Origin: an uncultured Bacteroidales bacterium
GTDB lineage: Bacteria > Bacteroidota > Bacteroidia > Bacteroidales > Bacteroidaceae
Length of the DNA stretch: 64,000 nt
Assembly: GCA_902763885.1 (NCBI GenBank)
Contig: CACWTU010000004.1
Location: 159,782 to 223,781 of the forward strand
Reading direction: 5' to 3'
The position numbers and the translations under genes were made by a program. The notes under the pieces were generated by a model, which saw nothing but the letters and a program-made list of their open reading frames with translations, made no database searches and was not told the DNA's origin. Positions 52,422 through 61,269 of the stretch are shown one piece after another (within the stretch, counting starts at the first letter, position 1; each line of letters begins with the position of its first letter).

Positions 52422-53297
52422 TCACTTTTCAATCAGTCTCATTAAATACTGGCCGTATTGATTTTTGAGCATGGGCTTGGCCAGTTCTCTCAGTTGGTCG
52501 GCGGTGATCCAGCCGCGGCTGTAAGCGATACCCTCTAAGCAGGCAATCTTGAGGCCGGTGCGTTTCTCAATCACCTCCACAAAGGTGCTGGCCTCGCTCA
52601 GGCTGTCATGGGTGCCGGTATCCAGCCAGGCAAATCCGCGGCTCAGGGTCTGAACCTTAAGTTCTCCGTCTTTCAAGAACTCTTGGTTCACAGTGGTAAT
52701 CTCCAGCTCACCACGAGCGCTGGGTTTGATATGTGCAGCCACATCAACTACCTTGTTGGGATAGAAATACAATCCTACCACAGCATAATTGCTCTTGGGC
52801 TGTGCAGGCTTCTCCTCAATGCTCAGACAATTGCCTTCTGCATCAAACTCAGCCACACCATAGCGCTCCGGATCGCTCACCCAGTAGCCAAAAACGGTTG
52901 CCTTAGCATTCTCCTCAGCCTCACGAACAGCATTCTTAAGCATCTGAGTAAAGCCATTGCCGTAGAAAATATTGTCACCCAACACCAAACAAGCGCAATC
53001 ATCACCGATAAACTCACGGCCAATAATAAACGCCTGCGCCAGACCGTCGGGACTTGGCTGCTCAGCATACTCAAACCTCACGCCATAATCTGAGCCGTCA
53101 CCCAATAGACGCTTGAATCCCGGTAGGTCATACGGTGTAGAGATTATCAGTATCTCACGTATCCCGGCCAGCATCAATACGCTGATGGGATAGTATATCA
53201 TGGGCTTATCAAAGATGGGGAGCATCTGCTTGCTCACACCTTTGGTGATAGGATACAACCTGGTACCGCTACCACCAGCTAAAACTATACCTCTCAT
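52422..53297 (-). CDS. rfbA: Glucose-1-phosphate thymidylyltransferase
   Basis: This 291-residue enzyme begins [20 protein letters not shown], then [53 protein letters not shown] with a metal-binding Asp, and [19 protein letters not shown]. It makes dTDP-glucose from dTTP and glucose 1-phosphate. The C-terminus [20 protein letters not shown] is the piece preserved in the fossil at 34856. A strong promoter lies 107 bases upstream, which separates it from rfbB. Confidence 0.96.
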   Translation of the reverse strand: MRGIVLAGGSGTRLYPITKGVSKQMLPIFDKPMIYYPISVLMLAGIREILIISTPYDLPGFKRLLGDGSDYGVRFEYAEQPSPDGLAQAFIIGREFIGDDCACLVLGDNIFYGNGFTQMLKNAVREAEENAKATVFGYWVSDPERYGVAEFDAEGNCLSIEEKPAQPKSNYAVVGLYFYPNKVVDVAAHIKPSARGELEITTVNQEFLKDGELKVQTLSRGFAWLDTGTHDSLSEASTFVEVIEKRTGLKIACLEGIAYSRGWITADQLRELAKPMLKNQYGQYLMRLIEK

Positions 53298-53403
53298 GTT
53301 AAAAAGTTGAAAAATTGAATGGCTTCGCCTTTGCCAGTCCCACTATAAATAACCGGCAATGCAAAAAAGTAGATGGTCTGCTATGCATTTTATGCATACG
53401 GCG

Positions 53404-53434
53404 CAAAGGTACTACAAATACACCGCAAAACAAA
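53404..53434 (-). promoter_or_regulatory. Promoter for rfbA-led transcript
   Basis: The minus strand reads TTTG (53434-53431), 19 bases, then TACCTTTG (53411-53404), matching the Bacteroidales -33/-7 pair exactly. It gives a leader of about 100 bases before rfbA. A terminator for rfbB lies directly upstream. Confidence 0.7.
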
Positions 53435-53486
53435 GTTTTGTTAACAAATTCAAAACGTCAAAACAACAAAAGTTTTCAACAAATCG

Positions 53487-53522
53487 TAAAAAAGCAATGA
53501 GGAGCCACAAGCCCCTCATTGC
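53487..53522 (-). terminator. Rho-independent terminator after rfbB
   Basis: GCAATGAGG at 53494-53502 pairs with CCTCATTGC at 53514-53522. On the minus strand the stem is followed by a run of T residues (53493-53487). It ends the rfbB transcript, and the rfbA promoter follows immediately. Confidence 0.8.
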
Positions 53523-53547
53523 ATAAATCTATGTAAACTTCTGAGTG

Positions 53548-54696
53548 TCAGCGGTTAGCGTACATTTGCTCGTAGTATTTCTGATATTCACCGCTGGTTA
53601 CGTTATCAACCCAGGCTTGGTTATCCAGATACCACTTGACGGTCTTCTCAATACCCTCCTCAAACTGGAGGCTTGGTTCCCACCCTAACTCACGCTGCAA
53701 TTTGGTGGAGTCAATAGCATATCTGAGGTCATGACCGGCACGGTCAGTTACGTAAGTGATGAGGTCCATATCCTCACCTTCCTTACGACCCAACAGCCTG
53801 TCAACAGTATTGATCAGAACCTTGATTATGTCAATATTTTTCCACTCATTAAAACCACCGATATTGTAGGTCTCAGCCACCTTACCCTGATGGAATATGA
53901 TATCTATTGCACGGGCGTGATCAACTACATACAGCCAGTCACGTACATTCTCTCCCCTGCCATATACAGGCAGCGGCTTGCGATGACGGATATTATTGAT
54001 AAACAGCGGAATCAGTTTCTCAGGGAACTGATAAGGTCCGTAATTGTTGGAGCAGTTGGTCACAATGGTAGGCATACCGTAAGTATCATGGAATGCACGC
54101 ACAAAATGGTCAGAAGAAGCCTTAGAAGCACTGTATGGGCTGTGCGGCTGATACTTAAGGTCTTCTGTAAAGAATTTTGTACCATAAGCCAAATGATGCT
54201 CACCAGAAGAAGCTTTAGTTGTAAACGGAGGCTCCACGCCTTCAGGATTAGTCATCTCAAGAGCTCCATAAACCTCATCAGTAGAGATATGATAGAAACG
54301 CTTGCCCTCAAACTTCTCCGGCAGGCTCTCCCAGTACAGCTTGGCTGCCTGGAGCAGGCTCAGAGTACCCATTACGTTGGTTTGGGCAAAGGTGAAAGGA
54401 TCCTTGATGCTGCGGTCCACGTGTGATTCAGCAGCCAGATGGATGATACCGTCAACCTTCTCATCCTGCATCAGCTTAAAGACGCCCTCAAAGTCACAGA
54501 TATCCATCTTGACAAACCTATAGTTAGGTTTATCCTCAATATCCTTAAGGTTATCCAAATTACCTGCATAGGTAAGTTTATCCAGATTGATAATCTTGTA
54601 CTCAGGATACTTGTTCACGAAAAGGCGCACCACATGGCTGCCAATAAAGCCGGCACCGCCGGTAATGATGATGGTCCTGTTAAACATCGCGTCCAT
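53548..54696 (-). CDS. rfbB: dTDP-glucose 4,6-dehydratase
   Basis: This 382-residue extended SDR has IITGGAGFIGSHVVRLFVNK, HLAAESHVDRSIKDP, the ISTDEVYGALE strand with the catalytic D-E pair, and Y-x3-K in PYSASKASSDHFVRAFHDTY. It also has TNCSNNYGPYQFPEKLIPLF. It makes dTDP-4-keto-6-deoxyglucose, the branch point for rhamnose (rfbC, rfbD) and for the 3-amino sugar (FdtA-like, FdtB-like). It is first in the minus-strand polysaccharide region. Confidence 0.96.
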   Translation of the reverse strand: MDAMFNRTIIITGGAGFIGSHVVRLFVNKYPEYKIINLDKLTYAGNLDNLKDIEDKPNYRFVKMDICDFEGVFKLMQDEKVDGIIHLAAESHVDRSIKDPFTFAQTNVMGTLSLLQAAKLYWESLPEKFEGKRFYHISTDEVYGALEMTNPEGVEPPFTTKASSGEHHLAYGTKFFTEDLKYQPHSPYSASKASSDHFVRAFHDTYGMPTIVTNCSNNYGPYQFPEKLIPLFINNIRHRKPLPVYGRGENVRDWLYVVDHARAIDIIFHQGKVAETYNIGGFNEWKNIDIIKVLINTVDRLLGRKEGEDMDLITYVTDRAGHDLRYAIDSTKLQRELGWEPSLQFEEGIEKTVKWYLDNQAWVDNVTSGEYQKYYEQMYANR

Positions 54697-54721
54697 TTAT
54701 AACGTTATCTGAAAATCGGTG

Positions 54722-54729
54722 CAAAGATA
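54722..54729 (-). promoter_or_regulatory. Promoter element (TATCTTTG) for rfbB
   Basis: Minus-strand TATCTTTG fits TAnnTTTG and lies 26 bases before the rfbB ATG. The -33 region shows only a weak TTT-like match. On the plus strand TTCCTTTG at 54784 is one mismatch off and would give the CotH gene an almost leaderless transcript. Confidence 0.55.
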
Positions 54730-54799
54730 ATCAAATTACGCCACATAAAACTAAAAACTGATGGCTGTTTCGTAAATTTTATGTTCCTTTGCACCCGCT

Positions 54800-56767
54800 A
54801 TGAGAAGAAAAATCCAGACAATACTGAAAGGACTGTTAGGGGCCGTTTTTATGGCTTGCACGGTCTTATCATGTGATAATGAGAAACCTGAGTTTGATGT
54901 ACCGGACGTACCTGTCATTGACCCAATCCCTGTAGATGAAGAAATCTCTATAAATATTGCTTCAAATCCTGTGTCGGCATTTGAATCCGGCGGTGAGGCA
55001 ACGGTCATTCTGCGCACCACCCCGTGGGACATACTTCAGGCTGATAGCAGCGCTCTGCTTACGCTTACCGATACCCTTGGCGGCCAGATTGGGAATATAA
55101 GCTTACAGAGCAAAGAGCTCTTGCCCGACAGCACCTGGGCCATTAAGGTTAAGGTAACGAATGCTGACAGCGTTTTCATTAAACTCCAGATGGAGTGCCC
55201 CGACACCACGTTAATGACATCGGCCGTAAAGATAAAGAAGGTGTCATTCAATATGAGGTCTGTAAAGACTGGCGGCGGACAGAGTTTAACTCTTGACAGC
55301 AAGACAAACGTCTATTCATATTGTTATCCTACCACCACGGATTTTTCAAGCCAGAAAATGATCTTTTTCTTTAATGGTGACAAGATAACCATTGGTGACA
55401 GCATTATAACAAGCGGCAAATACTACATTCTCGATATCAGCAAACCTCTGTCATTTTCTCTCTGGATGTATGACCTGCATAAGGAGTACACCGTGAAGTT
55501 GACCAATACCGGCCTGCCGGTGGTGAGGATAGAGACCAACGGCCAGTCTGTGACCCGTCGTGACACCTGGGTGCCCGGCGCCACCATGCGCATTGAGTTG
55601 CCTGATGGCACCGTTGATTATGAGGGCACGCTGAGCCTCAAGGGCCGCGGAAACGGCACCTGGGATTTCCCCAAGAAGCCGTACGCCTTAAAGCTGGATG
55701 AGAAAGCCAAGATACTGGGCATGCACAAGGACAAGCGCTGGATACTGCTGGCCAACTACAAGGACCGCACCCTGCTGCGCAATGACGTATGCCTGTGGAT
55801 ATCCAAGCAGACTAACCTGCCCTACACCGTAAACGGCCAGTTCGTGGAGCTGGTCTGGAACGGCAAGCATATGGGTAACTACTATCTGTGTGAGCAGATA
55901 AAGATTGACAACCACCGCATTGACATACATGAGCCTAATCTGGAAGAGCCTGAGAAGGGAGGTTACTTTATGCGCATAGACGCATTCCTGGGTTACAGTG
56001 ATCCCAAGTGGGCCGATAAGGGCACGGATCTGGGATTCTGGAGTTCACAATATAACGTTCCGTACATTTTCAAGGATCCTGATGAGGATGAGGAGGGTAA
56101 CATGCTCACCACCAGTTCACCGGCATACACCTACATGTATAACTACGTGAAGAATATGGAGACGGCCATATACAAACTCAAGAGTGATAAGAACAGCAGT
56201 GAGTGGAAGCAGTATCTGGATCCATATACAGCTGTTGATTTTGCCCTGATTCAGGAGATGACCATGAACCATGACGCCTATAATAACTGGCCAAAGAATG
56301 GCCCCAAGAGCACATATCTTTATAAGGACTCTGCCGGAGTGATGTGTTTTGGCCCCATGTGGGATTATGACTATCACACCTTTACCCTTTACGGTGATTT
56401 TGAATACGGCAACACCACATGGAACAGCACTGAGAACCAGCGTCTCTACCAATGGGAGATCATGAAGATGACTAACAAGAACGGCACTTATTATTTCTCT
56501 GACTTAAAGAGAAATCCGGAATTCAAGGCATTGCTCATAGAGCGCTGGAATACGCTGAAAGAGGTGTGGAAAGAAGGTTTTGAGGATTACGTGGATGAGG
56601 TTGCAGAGAAGATACGCGTATCAGAAACCTACAACAAACAGCTATGGGGATATCCCAGCAGAGAAAACGGTGACTGGCAGCTGACGTTTGATCAGGCAAT
56701 AGAAGCCCTGAAGACCGCGTTCAACAAGCGCTGGACCTGGATAGACCAGAACATCGGGAATCTCTGA
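54800..56767 (+). CDS. CotH-like kinase domain lipoprotein
   Basis: This 655-residue protein starts with a lipoprotein signal, MRRKIQTILKGLLGAVFMAC and TVLSC, so Cys25 would carry lipid. Beta-rich domains follow to about residue 250. The CotH domain holds LSLKGRGNGTWDFPKKPYAL, KDKRWILLANYKDRTLLRND, YYLCEQIKIDNHRIDIH, ALIQEMTMNHDAYNNW and FGPMWDYDYH, with the catalytic Asp in the last motif. CotH proteins are atypical protein kinases of spores and cell surfaces; gut Bacteroidales have many as surface lipoproteins of unknown target. It is divergent from rfbB. Confidence 0.9.
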   Translation: MRRKIQTILKGLLGAVFMACTVLSCDNEKPEFDVPDVPVIDPIPVDEEISINIASNPVSAFESGGEATVILRTTPWDILQADSSALLTLTDTLGGQIGNISLQSKELLPDSTWAIKVKVTNADSVFIKLQMECPDTTLMTSAVKIKKVSFNMRSVKTGGGQSLTLDSKTNVYSYCYPTTTDFSSQKMIFFFNGDKITIGDSIITSGKYYILDISKPLSFSLWMYDLHKEYTVKLTNTGLPVVRIETNGQSVTRRDTWVPGATMRIELPDGTVDYEGTLSLKGRGNGTWDFPKKPYALKLDEKAKILGMHKDKRWILLANYKDRTLLRNDVCLWISKQTNLPYTVNGQFVELVWNGKHMGNYYLCEQIKIDNHRIDIHEPNLEEPEKGGYFMRIDAFLGYSDPKWADKGTDLGFWSSQYNVPYIFKDPDEDEEGNMLTTSSPAYTYMYNYVKNMETAIYKLKSDKNSSEWKQYLDPYTAVDFALIQEMTMNHDAYNNWPKNGPKSTYLYKDSAGVMCFGPMWDYDYHTFTLYGDFEYGNTTWNSTENQRLYQWEIMKMTNKNGTYYFSDLKRNPEFKALLIERWNTLKEVWKEGFEDYVDEVAEKIRVSETYNKQLWGYPSRENGDWQLTFDQAIEALKTAFNKRWTWIDQNIGNL

Positions 56768-56779
56768 AATACTTTTGGG

Positions 56780-57595
56780 TTAATTCACAAAGAACAGCAC
56801 GCCGGCTCTGATTCCAGGGCCGGTTTTGTCATATAATAAGGAGAATGAGAATGCATACTGCTCTGTGAATCCGGCCTTGAAGTTCAGTGCTCCGCGCAGG
56901 TAACCGCTCCAGTGGCTCTCGGCGGTGCCTACATCATCAAACCACACGCCTGAGTAGCCTATCTGCGGAGTAATGCGGTATCGGTTGAAATGGCCAAAGA
57001 TAAAGCCGTAGCCCAATGCGCCCTCAAATGCCACCGTATTCTGTACGCCAATGTGCACCAGCGTGGACTGCTCTATGTTGAAGTTGCGCAGATATATGCC
57101 CCAGGAGTTACCTACCCCCCATCGGCCCGCATTTACCTTGCTGCTTTCAAAAACCACGGTTGTGTATATCTCCTTGCGGTCAAAGTACTGCTTGTCACGC
57201 ACCTGCATGCCTGCCGTAACGTGTGACTGCAGGCGGGCCGCCACATTCACCGTGGTGTAATAGTTCAGATAGCCGTTGTATTCAAATCGGACATCGTATG
57301 TACCGTCGGGCACATTATCTATAAGAAGCGGAGTCTTGCCCTGGTATATGTCATCCACAAATACGCTGGCACCTGTAGGGTTACTTTCAAAAAGAGCGGA
57401 GCCGTACCCCACCCCCGGTTTGCCTATATCCCAGCCTGAACTGGTCTCTAAGCGGTACTCATAGTGGGGAGCGTCATCATTTATTATAATGGGCTGCTCA
57501 TACATGACCGGCTCATCAAACTGAGCGTGGGCCGATGCGCTCACTGCAATGGCGAGCGTCAGGAGCAATGCATACCGTACGGAATATGATTTCAT
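56780..57595 (-). CDS. PEGA-domain secreted protein
   Basis: I place the start at ATG at 57595 (MKSYSVRYALLLTLAIAVSA, a signal peptide cut after AHAQ); the frame runs 43 codons further upstream without coding character. A PEGA domain covers about residues 65-115: LFESNPTGASVFVDDIYQGK, PDGTYDVRFEYNGYLNYYT. The rest is an outer-membrane-type beta barrel (HIGVQNTVAFEGALGYGF) ending FSLLYDKTGPGIRAGVLFFV plus N. PEGA modules occur in surface proteins; the function is unknown. It is convergent with the CotH gene. Confidence 0.85.
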   Translation of the reverse strand: MKSYSVRYALLLTLAIAVSASAHAQFDEPVMYEQPIIINDDAPHYEYRLETSSGWDIGKPGVGYGSALFESNPTGASVFVDDIYQGKTPLLIDNVPDGTYDVRFEYNGYLNYYTTVNVAARLQSHVTAGMQVRDKQYFDRKEIYTTVVFESSKVNAGRWGVGNSWGIYLRNFNIEQSTLVHIGVQNTVAFEGALGYGFIFGHFNRYRITPQIGYSGVWFDDVGTAESHWSGYLRGALNFKAGFTEQYAFSFSLLYDKTGPGIRAGVLFFVN

Positions 57596-57673
57596 ATACC
57601 TTTTGATACATTGCAGCCCAAATGGTTTAATCACTGTTTTTTGTACACATTGATAATTTTTTGCCCCAAAAGT

Positions 57674-57704
57674 GTTGCACTTTGAAAATGAGACTGTATA
57701 TTTG
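57674..57704 (+). promoter_or_regulatory. Promoter of the trpB2 leader
   Basis: TATATTTG at 57697-57704 is an exact TAnnTTTG match, and GTTG at 57674-57677 sits 19 bases before it as a one-mismatch -33 site. Transcription would start near 57711, 13 bases before the leader peptide ATG. Confidence 0.6.
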
Positions 57705-57723
57705 CATCCGATAACAACAAACA

Positions 57724-57777
57724 ATGAAGAATATCAACTCATTTTTCTGGTGGTGGCGCAGCTTACAACTCAACTAA
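57724..57777 (+). CDS. trpL: Trp attenuator leader peptide
   Basis: A 17-residue frame, MKNINSFFWWWRSLQLN then TAA, has two Phe codons followed by three consecutive Trp codons. This is the hallmark of a ribosome-mediated Trp attenuator. A GC-rich terminator lies 44 bases downstream and trpB2 follows. When charged tRNA-Trp is scarce, a ribosome would stall on WWW and favour read-through. It is too short for ordinary gene finders. Confidence 0.8.
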   Translation: MKNINSFFWWWRSLQLN

Positions 57778-57820
57778 GTCGTAGGAGGTCATCGCCGTTA
57801 TGTAAAATGAGACAACATAT

Positions 57821-57857
57821 TAAGGCCCTGCCGCAACTGCGACGGGGCCTTAAATTT
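57821..57857 (+). terminator. Trp attenuator terminator
   Basis: TTAAGGCCC starting at 57820 pairs with GGGGCCTTAA (57844-57853) around an inner CCGCAACTGCGACGG, followed by ATTTT. The intervening GTCGTAGGAGGTCATCGCCG is the region where a competing antiterminator could form. Confidence 0.75.
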
Positions 57858-57860
57858 TGA

Positions 57861-57945
57861 AAAAGAGTACCAAAGGGGACAGACCCCAATGGTACCACTT
57901 TTGAAAAAAGGTACCATTGGGGTCTGTCCCCTTTGGTACTCTTTT
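57861..57945. repeat. Perfect 36-bp inverted repeat in trpB2 leader
   Basis: The arm at 57861-57896 (starting AAAAGAGTACCAAAGGGGAC) is the exact reverse complement of 57910-57945, with a 13-base loop. It is a head-to-head pair of the GGGGTCTGTCCCC repeat family, lying between the attenuator and the trpB2 start. In RNA it would form a very stable hairpin. Confidence 0.85.
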
Positions 57946-57984
57946 GAGGGAAAACGATTTTTTAATTATAACACTAACGCTATT

Positions 57985-59349
57985 ATGAAACAGAAAAAGT
58001 ACCTGCTCCCCGAGAGCGAAATTCCAACAGCATGGTTCAACATCCAGGCCGTGATGCCCAACAAACCGCTACCGTTCCTGCATCCCGGAACACGTCAGCC
58101 CCTCAAGCCAGAGGACCTATACCCCATCTTTGTAGAGGAGTGCGCCAACCAGGAACTCAACCAGAAGGACGAGTGGATTGAGATACCCGATGAGATCCGT
58201 CAGCAGTATGCATCGTACCGTTGCACTCCGCTGGTTCGTGCTTATGACCTTGAGGAGGCTCTGGGTACTCCTGCACATATTTATTTCAAGAACGAGAGCG
58301 TATCACCCGCCGGTTCACACAAGCTGAACTCGGCCCTTGCTCAGGCCTACTATGCCAAGAAGCAGGGGGTTACCAACCTTACCACCGAGACAGGTGCAGG
58401 CCAGTGGGGCGGTGCTCTTTCATACGCTACCAAGAAGTTCGGCATTGACTGCGCAGTTTATATGGTTAAGGCCAGTTACAACCAGAAGCCATACCGCCGC
58501 TCAATCATGCAGACATTCGGTGCAGCCATTACCCCCTCACCCTCCATGTCAACCCGTGCAGGTAAGGATATCCTTACCGCTAACCCCAACGATCAGGGTT
58601 CACTGGGTTGCGCCATTTCCGAGGCTATCGAGCTGGCTGTATCTACCCCCAACTGCAAATACGCACTTGGTTCTGTTCTGAACCACGTGTGCATGCATCA
58701 GACCGTCATCGGCCTTGAGGCTGAGAAGCAGATGGCCATGACCGGTGAGTATCCCGATATCGTGATTGCCTGCTTCGGTGGCGGTTCAAACTTCTGCGGT
58801 ATCGCACTGCCATTTATGCGTCATAAGATTCGTGGTGAGAAGAACACCCGATTCATCGCAGCCGAGCCTGCATCATGCCCCAAACTCACCCGCGGTAAGT
58901 TTGAGTATGACTTTGGCGATGAGAGCGGTATGACCCCGTTACTCCCGATGTACACTCTGGGCCACACCTTCAAGCCCGCCACCATCCACGCCGGCGGTCT
59001 CCGCTACCACGGCGCAGGCGTAGTCCTGAGCCAGCTTATGAAAGACGGCTACATGGAGGCAGTTGACATCGAGCAGAACGAGTCATTCAAGGCCGGCGTC
59101 CTCTTTGCCCAGACCGAGGGTATCATCCCCGCTCCCGAGAGCTGCCACGCAATAGCAGCCACTGTCCGCGAAGCCCTCAAGTGCAAGGAGACCGGCGAGC
59201 AGAAGACCATCCTCTTCAACCTCTCCGGTCACGGCTTCGTAGACATGTCAGCCTACGACCAGTACATCGCCGGCGATCTTCAGGACTTCCACATCAGCGA
59301 TGAGGAACTAGCAAAATATATGGCAAGTGCAGATGCTCTGAACAAGTAA
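57985..59349 (+). CDS. trpB: TrpB2-type tryptophan synthase beta-like PLP enzyme
   Basis: Start at ATG at 57985 (MKQKKYLLPESEIPTAWFNI), 454 residues; an upstream in-frame stretch from 57889 is repeat-encoded. Hallmarks: CTPLVRAYDLEEAL, SPAGSHKLNSALAQAYYAKK with the Schiff-base Lys, TETGAGQWGGALSYA, CFGGGSNFCGIALPFM, LRYHGAGVVLSQLMKDG. The longer N-terminus and length fit TrpB2 rather than TrpB1. It condenses indole with serine to make tryptophan. The preceding Trp attenuator confirms a role in tryptophan metabolism. No trpA or other trp genes are nearby. Confidence 0.92.
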   Translation: MKQKKYLLPESEIPTAWFNIQAVMPNKPLPFLHPGTRQPLKPEDLYPIFVEECANQELNQKDEWIEIPDEIRQQYASYRCTPLVRAYDLEEALGTPAHIYFKNESVSPAGSHKLNSALAQAYYAKKQGVTNLTTETGAGQWGGALSYATKKFGIDCAVYMVKASYNQKPYRRSIMQTFGAAITPSPSMSTRAGKDILTANPNDQGSLGCAISEAIELAVSTPNCKYALGSVLNHVCMHQTVIGLEAEKQMAMTGEYPDIVIACFGGGSNFCGIALPFMRHKIRGEKNTRFIAAEPASCPKLTRGKFEYDFGDESGMTPLLPMYTLGHTFKPATIHAGGLRYHGAGVVLSQLMKDGYMEAVDIEQNESFKAGVLFAQTEGIIPAPESCHAIAATVREALKCKETGEQKTILFNLSGHGFVDMSAYDQYIAGDLQDFHISDEELAKYMASADALNK

Positions 59350-59433
59350 AAAGAGTACCAAAGGGGTCTGTCCCCTTTGGTATCATTTTCAAAAAGAGTA
59401 CCAAAGGGGACAGACCCCTTTGGTACTCTTTTT
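59348..59433. repeat. Two more GGGGTCTGTCCCC repeats after trpB2
   Basis: Copy one AAAAAGAGTACCAAAGGGG... (59348-59389) and copy two (59391-59433) each are palindromic around the GGGGTCTGTCCCC or GGGGACAGACCCC core. The first begins on the trpB2 stop codon. They could terminate trpB2. The remaining gap to 59574 holds a hairpin GCTGGGTTGCCCAGC (59524-59538) just before the ligase gene. Confidence 0.8.
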
Positions 59434-59574
59434 CGCCACATCCACCCCTCATTTAGCCACAAATAATATTTTTAAACCTACATACCACCCCCAAAGGACT
59501 ACTTTTGTAACCGAAAGCCCGGGGCTGGGTTGCCCAGCTAAGGCACAAGTTTAACAAAAACCTTTTCAAAATTT

Positions 59575-61227
59575 ATGTACGACATTTCATTCATCAAGAA
59601 ATTTGAATCAACAGTCCGCAAGCACTGGAACGATTCCGCATTAACCGATTACAAACACCCCACCGCCACCTACGGCCAGCTAGCCGCCCAAATCGAAGCA
59701 GACCAACTGCTCTGGAAAGCAGCAGGCATCAAAAAGGGTGATAAGATTGCCCTCAACGCCAAGAGCTGCGCCGGCTGGATCAAGACCTTTATGGGTATCA
59801 TGACCGGCGGATACGTAGGCGTCCAGCTGTTTGACGGATATACCCCTGCCGATACCATGAGCCTGGTAAACCACTCTGACAGCGTGCTGCTCTATACTGA
59901 GAAGCGCCTCATGGACAAGATGGATTTCAATCAGATGCCCGGTATCATGGCTGCCATCGATGTCCACACCGGTGAGCTGCTGGCAAGCCGCGGTAACTTT
60001 GCCGACATTTACATGCGCCGCGAGGCCCTGATGAATGAGGCCCACCCCGCAGGATTCCGTCTGGAGGACTTTGGTTACGATGACCGCGATGCCGATGAGG
60101 TTTGCGGCCTCAACTATACATCGGGCTCAACGGGTAACCCCAAGGGCGTCATGCTCACCGTACGCAACTTCAGCGTAAACGTATTCCTGATACCGCGCCA
60201 TTTCCCCTACCGTGAGGGTCAGACCTACCTGAGCGTGCTGCCTTTTGCACATATATTCGGAATGATGTACGATGCCATCGAGCCACTTTGCTTGGGTATG
60301 CATCTTACCATCCTTGGCATGCCCCCTATCCCCGCATACCTCAAACCCGCTCTGAACGAGGTCAAACCCAACGTGTTCTTTGCCGTTCCGCTTATCCTTG
60401 TCAAGATGCTGGACAACACCATCGGCGAGTTTGTAAGCAGCAAATCGGGCAAGCAGAAACTGGCCGACCACCGCAACAACCAGGATTACTGCAAGGCCCT
60501 TCGCACTATTTTCATGTCAGGATTCGGCGATAACATAGAGTTGCTGGTAACAGGCGGTGCCGCCATGGCCTTTGACCTGGAGGACCTGATGGCACAGAAG
60601 CTGGAGATCCCGTTCGTGACCGGTTACGGCATGACCGAGGCCTGCCCCACCATCTCCATAGGTGAGAAAGGCAAGTACAAGATGAAATCAGTTGGTGAGA
60701 TTGTACCCGAGGGCATTGAGTGCCGCATAGATTCCGATGATCCCGAGCACATACCCGGTGAGGTTATTATAAAAGGTGACTGCGTGTTTACCGGCTATTA
60801 CAAGAACCCCGAGGCTACCGCCGAGGTCATAGACAAGGACGGCTGGTTCCACACCGGCGATATGGGCACCATCGACAAGGACAACACAGTGTTCCTGGCG
60901 GGCCGATGCAAGAACATGCTGCTCTCAGCCAACGGTCAGAACATATTCCCCGAGGAGATTGAGGTGGTGCTGAACGCCCTGCCTTACGTACAGGAATCTA
61001 TCATCGTGGACCGTAAGGGACATCTCACGGCACTTATCGTGCCCAATGTGGACCAGGTGGCAGCCAGCGGCATGGACAACGAGGCTCTGAACGCTGTAAT
61101 GGCCGGCAACATCACAAAGCTCAATCAGGAGATACCGGCCTACTCACATGTAGATGGTTTTGAACTCAAATTTGAACCTTTTGTGAAGACACCCAAAGGT
61201 AGCATCCGTCGTTTCATGTACAAATGA
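59575..61227 (+). CDS. AMP-binding acyl-CoA/acyl-ACP ligase
   Basis: This 550-residue ANL-superfamily enzyme is of the long-chain fatty acid ligase type. It contains LNYTSGSTGNPKGVMLTVRN (the AMP-binding P-loop), VTGYGMTEACPTISIGEKGK, GWFHTGDMGTIDKDNTVFLA, and the A10-type Lys region KTPKGSIRRFM. It activates a carboxylic acid with ATP to the acyl-adenylate and then loads CoA or ACP. Directly upstream of fabF and fabZ, it probably supplies or recycles acyl chains. The start is the only Met in frame near position 59575. Confidence 0.9.
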   Translation: MYDISFIKKFESTVRKHWNDSALTDYKHPTATYGQLAAQIEADQLLWKAAGIKKGDKIALNAKSCAGWIKTFMGIMTGGYVGVQLFDGYTPADTMSLVNHSDSVLLYTEKRLMDKMDFNQMPGIMAAIDVHTGELLASRGNFADIYMRREALMNEAHPAGFRLEDFGYDDRDADEVCGLNYTSGSTGNPKGVMLTVRNFSVNVFLIPRHFPYREGQTYLSVLPFAHIFGMMYDAIEPLCLGMHLTILGMPPIPAYLKPALNEVKPNVFFAVPLILVKMLDNTIGEFVSSKSGKQKLADHRNNQDYCKALRTIFMSGFGDNIELLVTGGAAMAFDLEDLMAQKLEIPFVTGYGMTEACPTISIGEKGKYKMKSVGEIVPEGIECRIDSDDPEHIPGEVIIKGDCVFTGYYKNPEATAEVIDKDGWFHTGDMGTIDKDNTVFLAGRCKNMLLSANGQNIFPEEIEVVLNALPYVQESIIVDRKGHLTALIVPNVDQVAASGMDNEALNAVMAGNITKLNQEIPAYSHVDGFELKFEPFVKTPKGSIRRFMYK

Positions 61228-61269
61228 TAAATAAGGGGTACCTTTGCAGTGCTCAAAAACATAATAAAA

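Noticed and set aside
54751-55302. Minus-strand frames opposite the CotH gene
   Set aside because: They are shadows of the long plus-strand CotH frame, which has clear domain motifs.
57889-57984. N-terminal extension of the trpB2 frame
   Set aside because: It is encoded by the 36-bp inverted repeat and does not match TrpB2 proteins, which start near MKQKKYLLPE.
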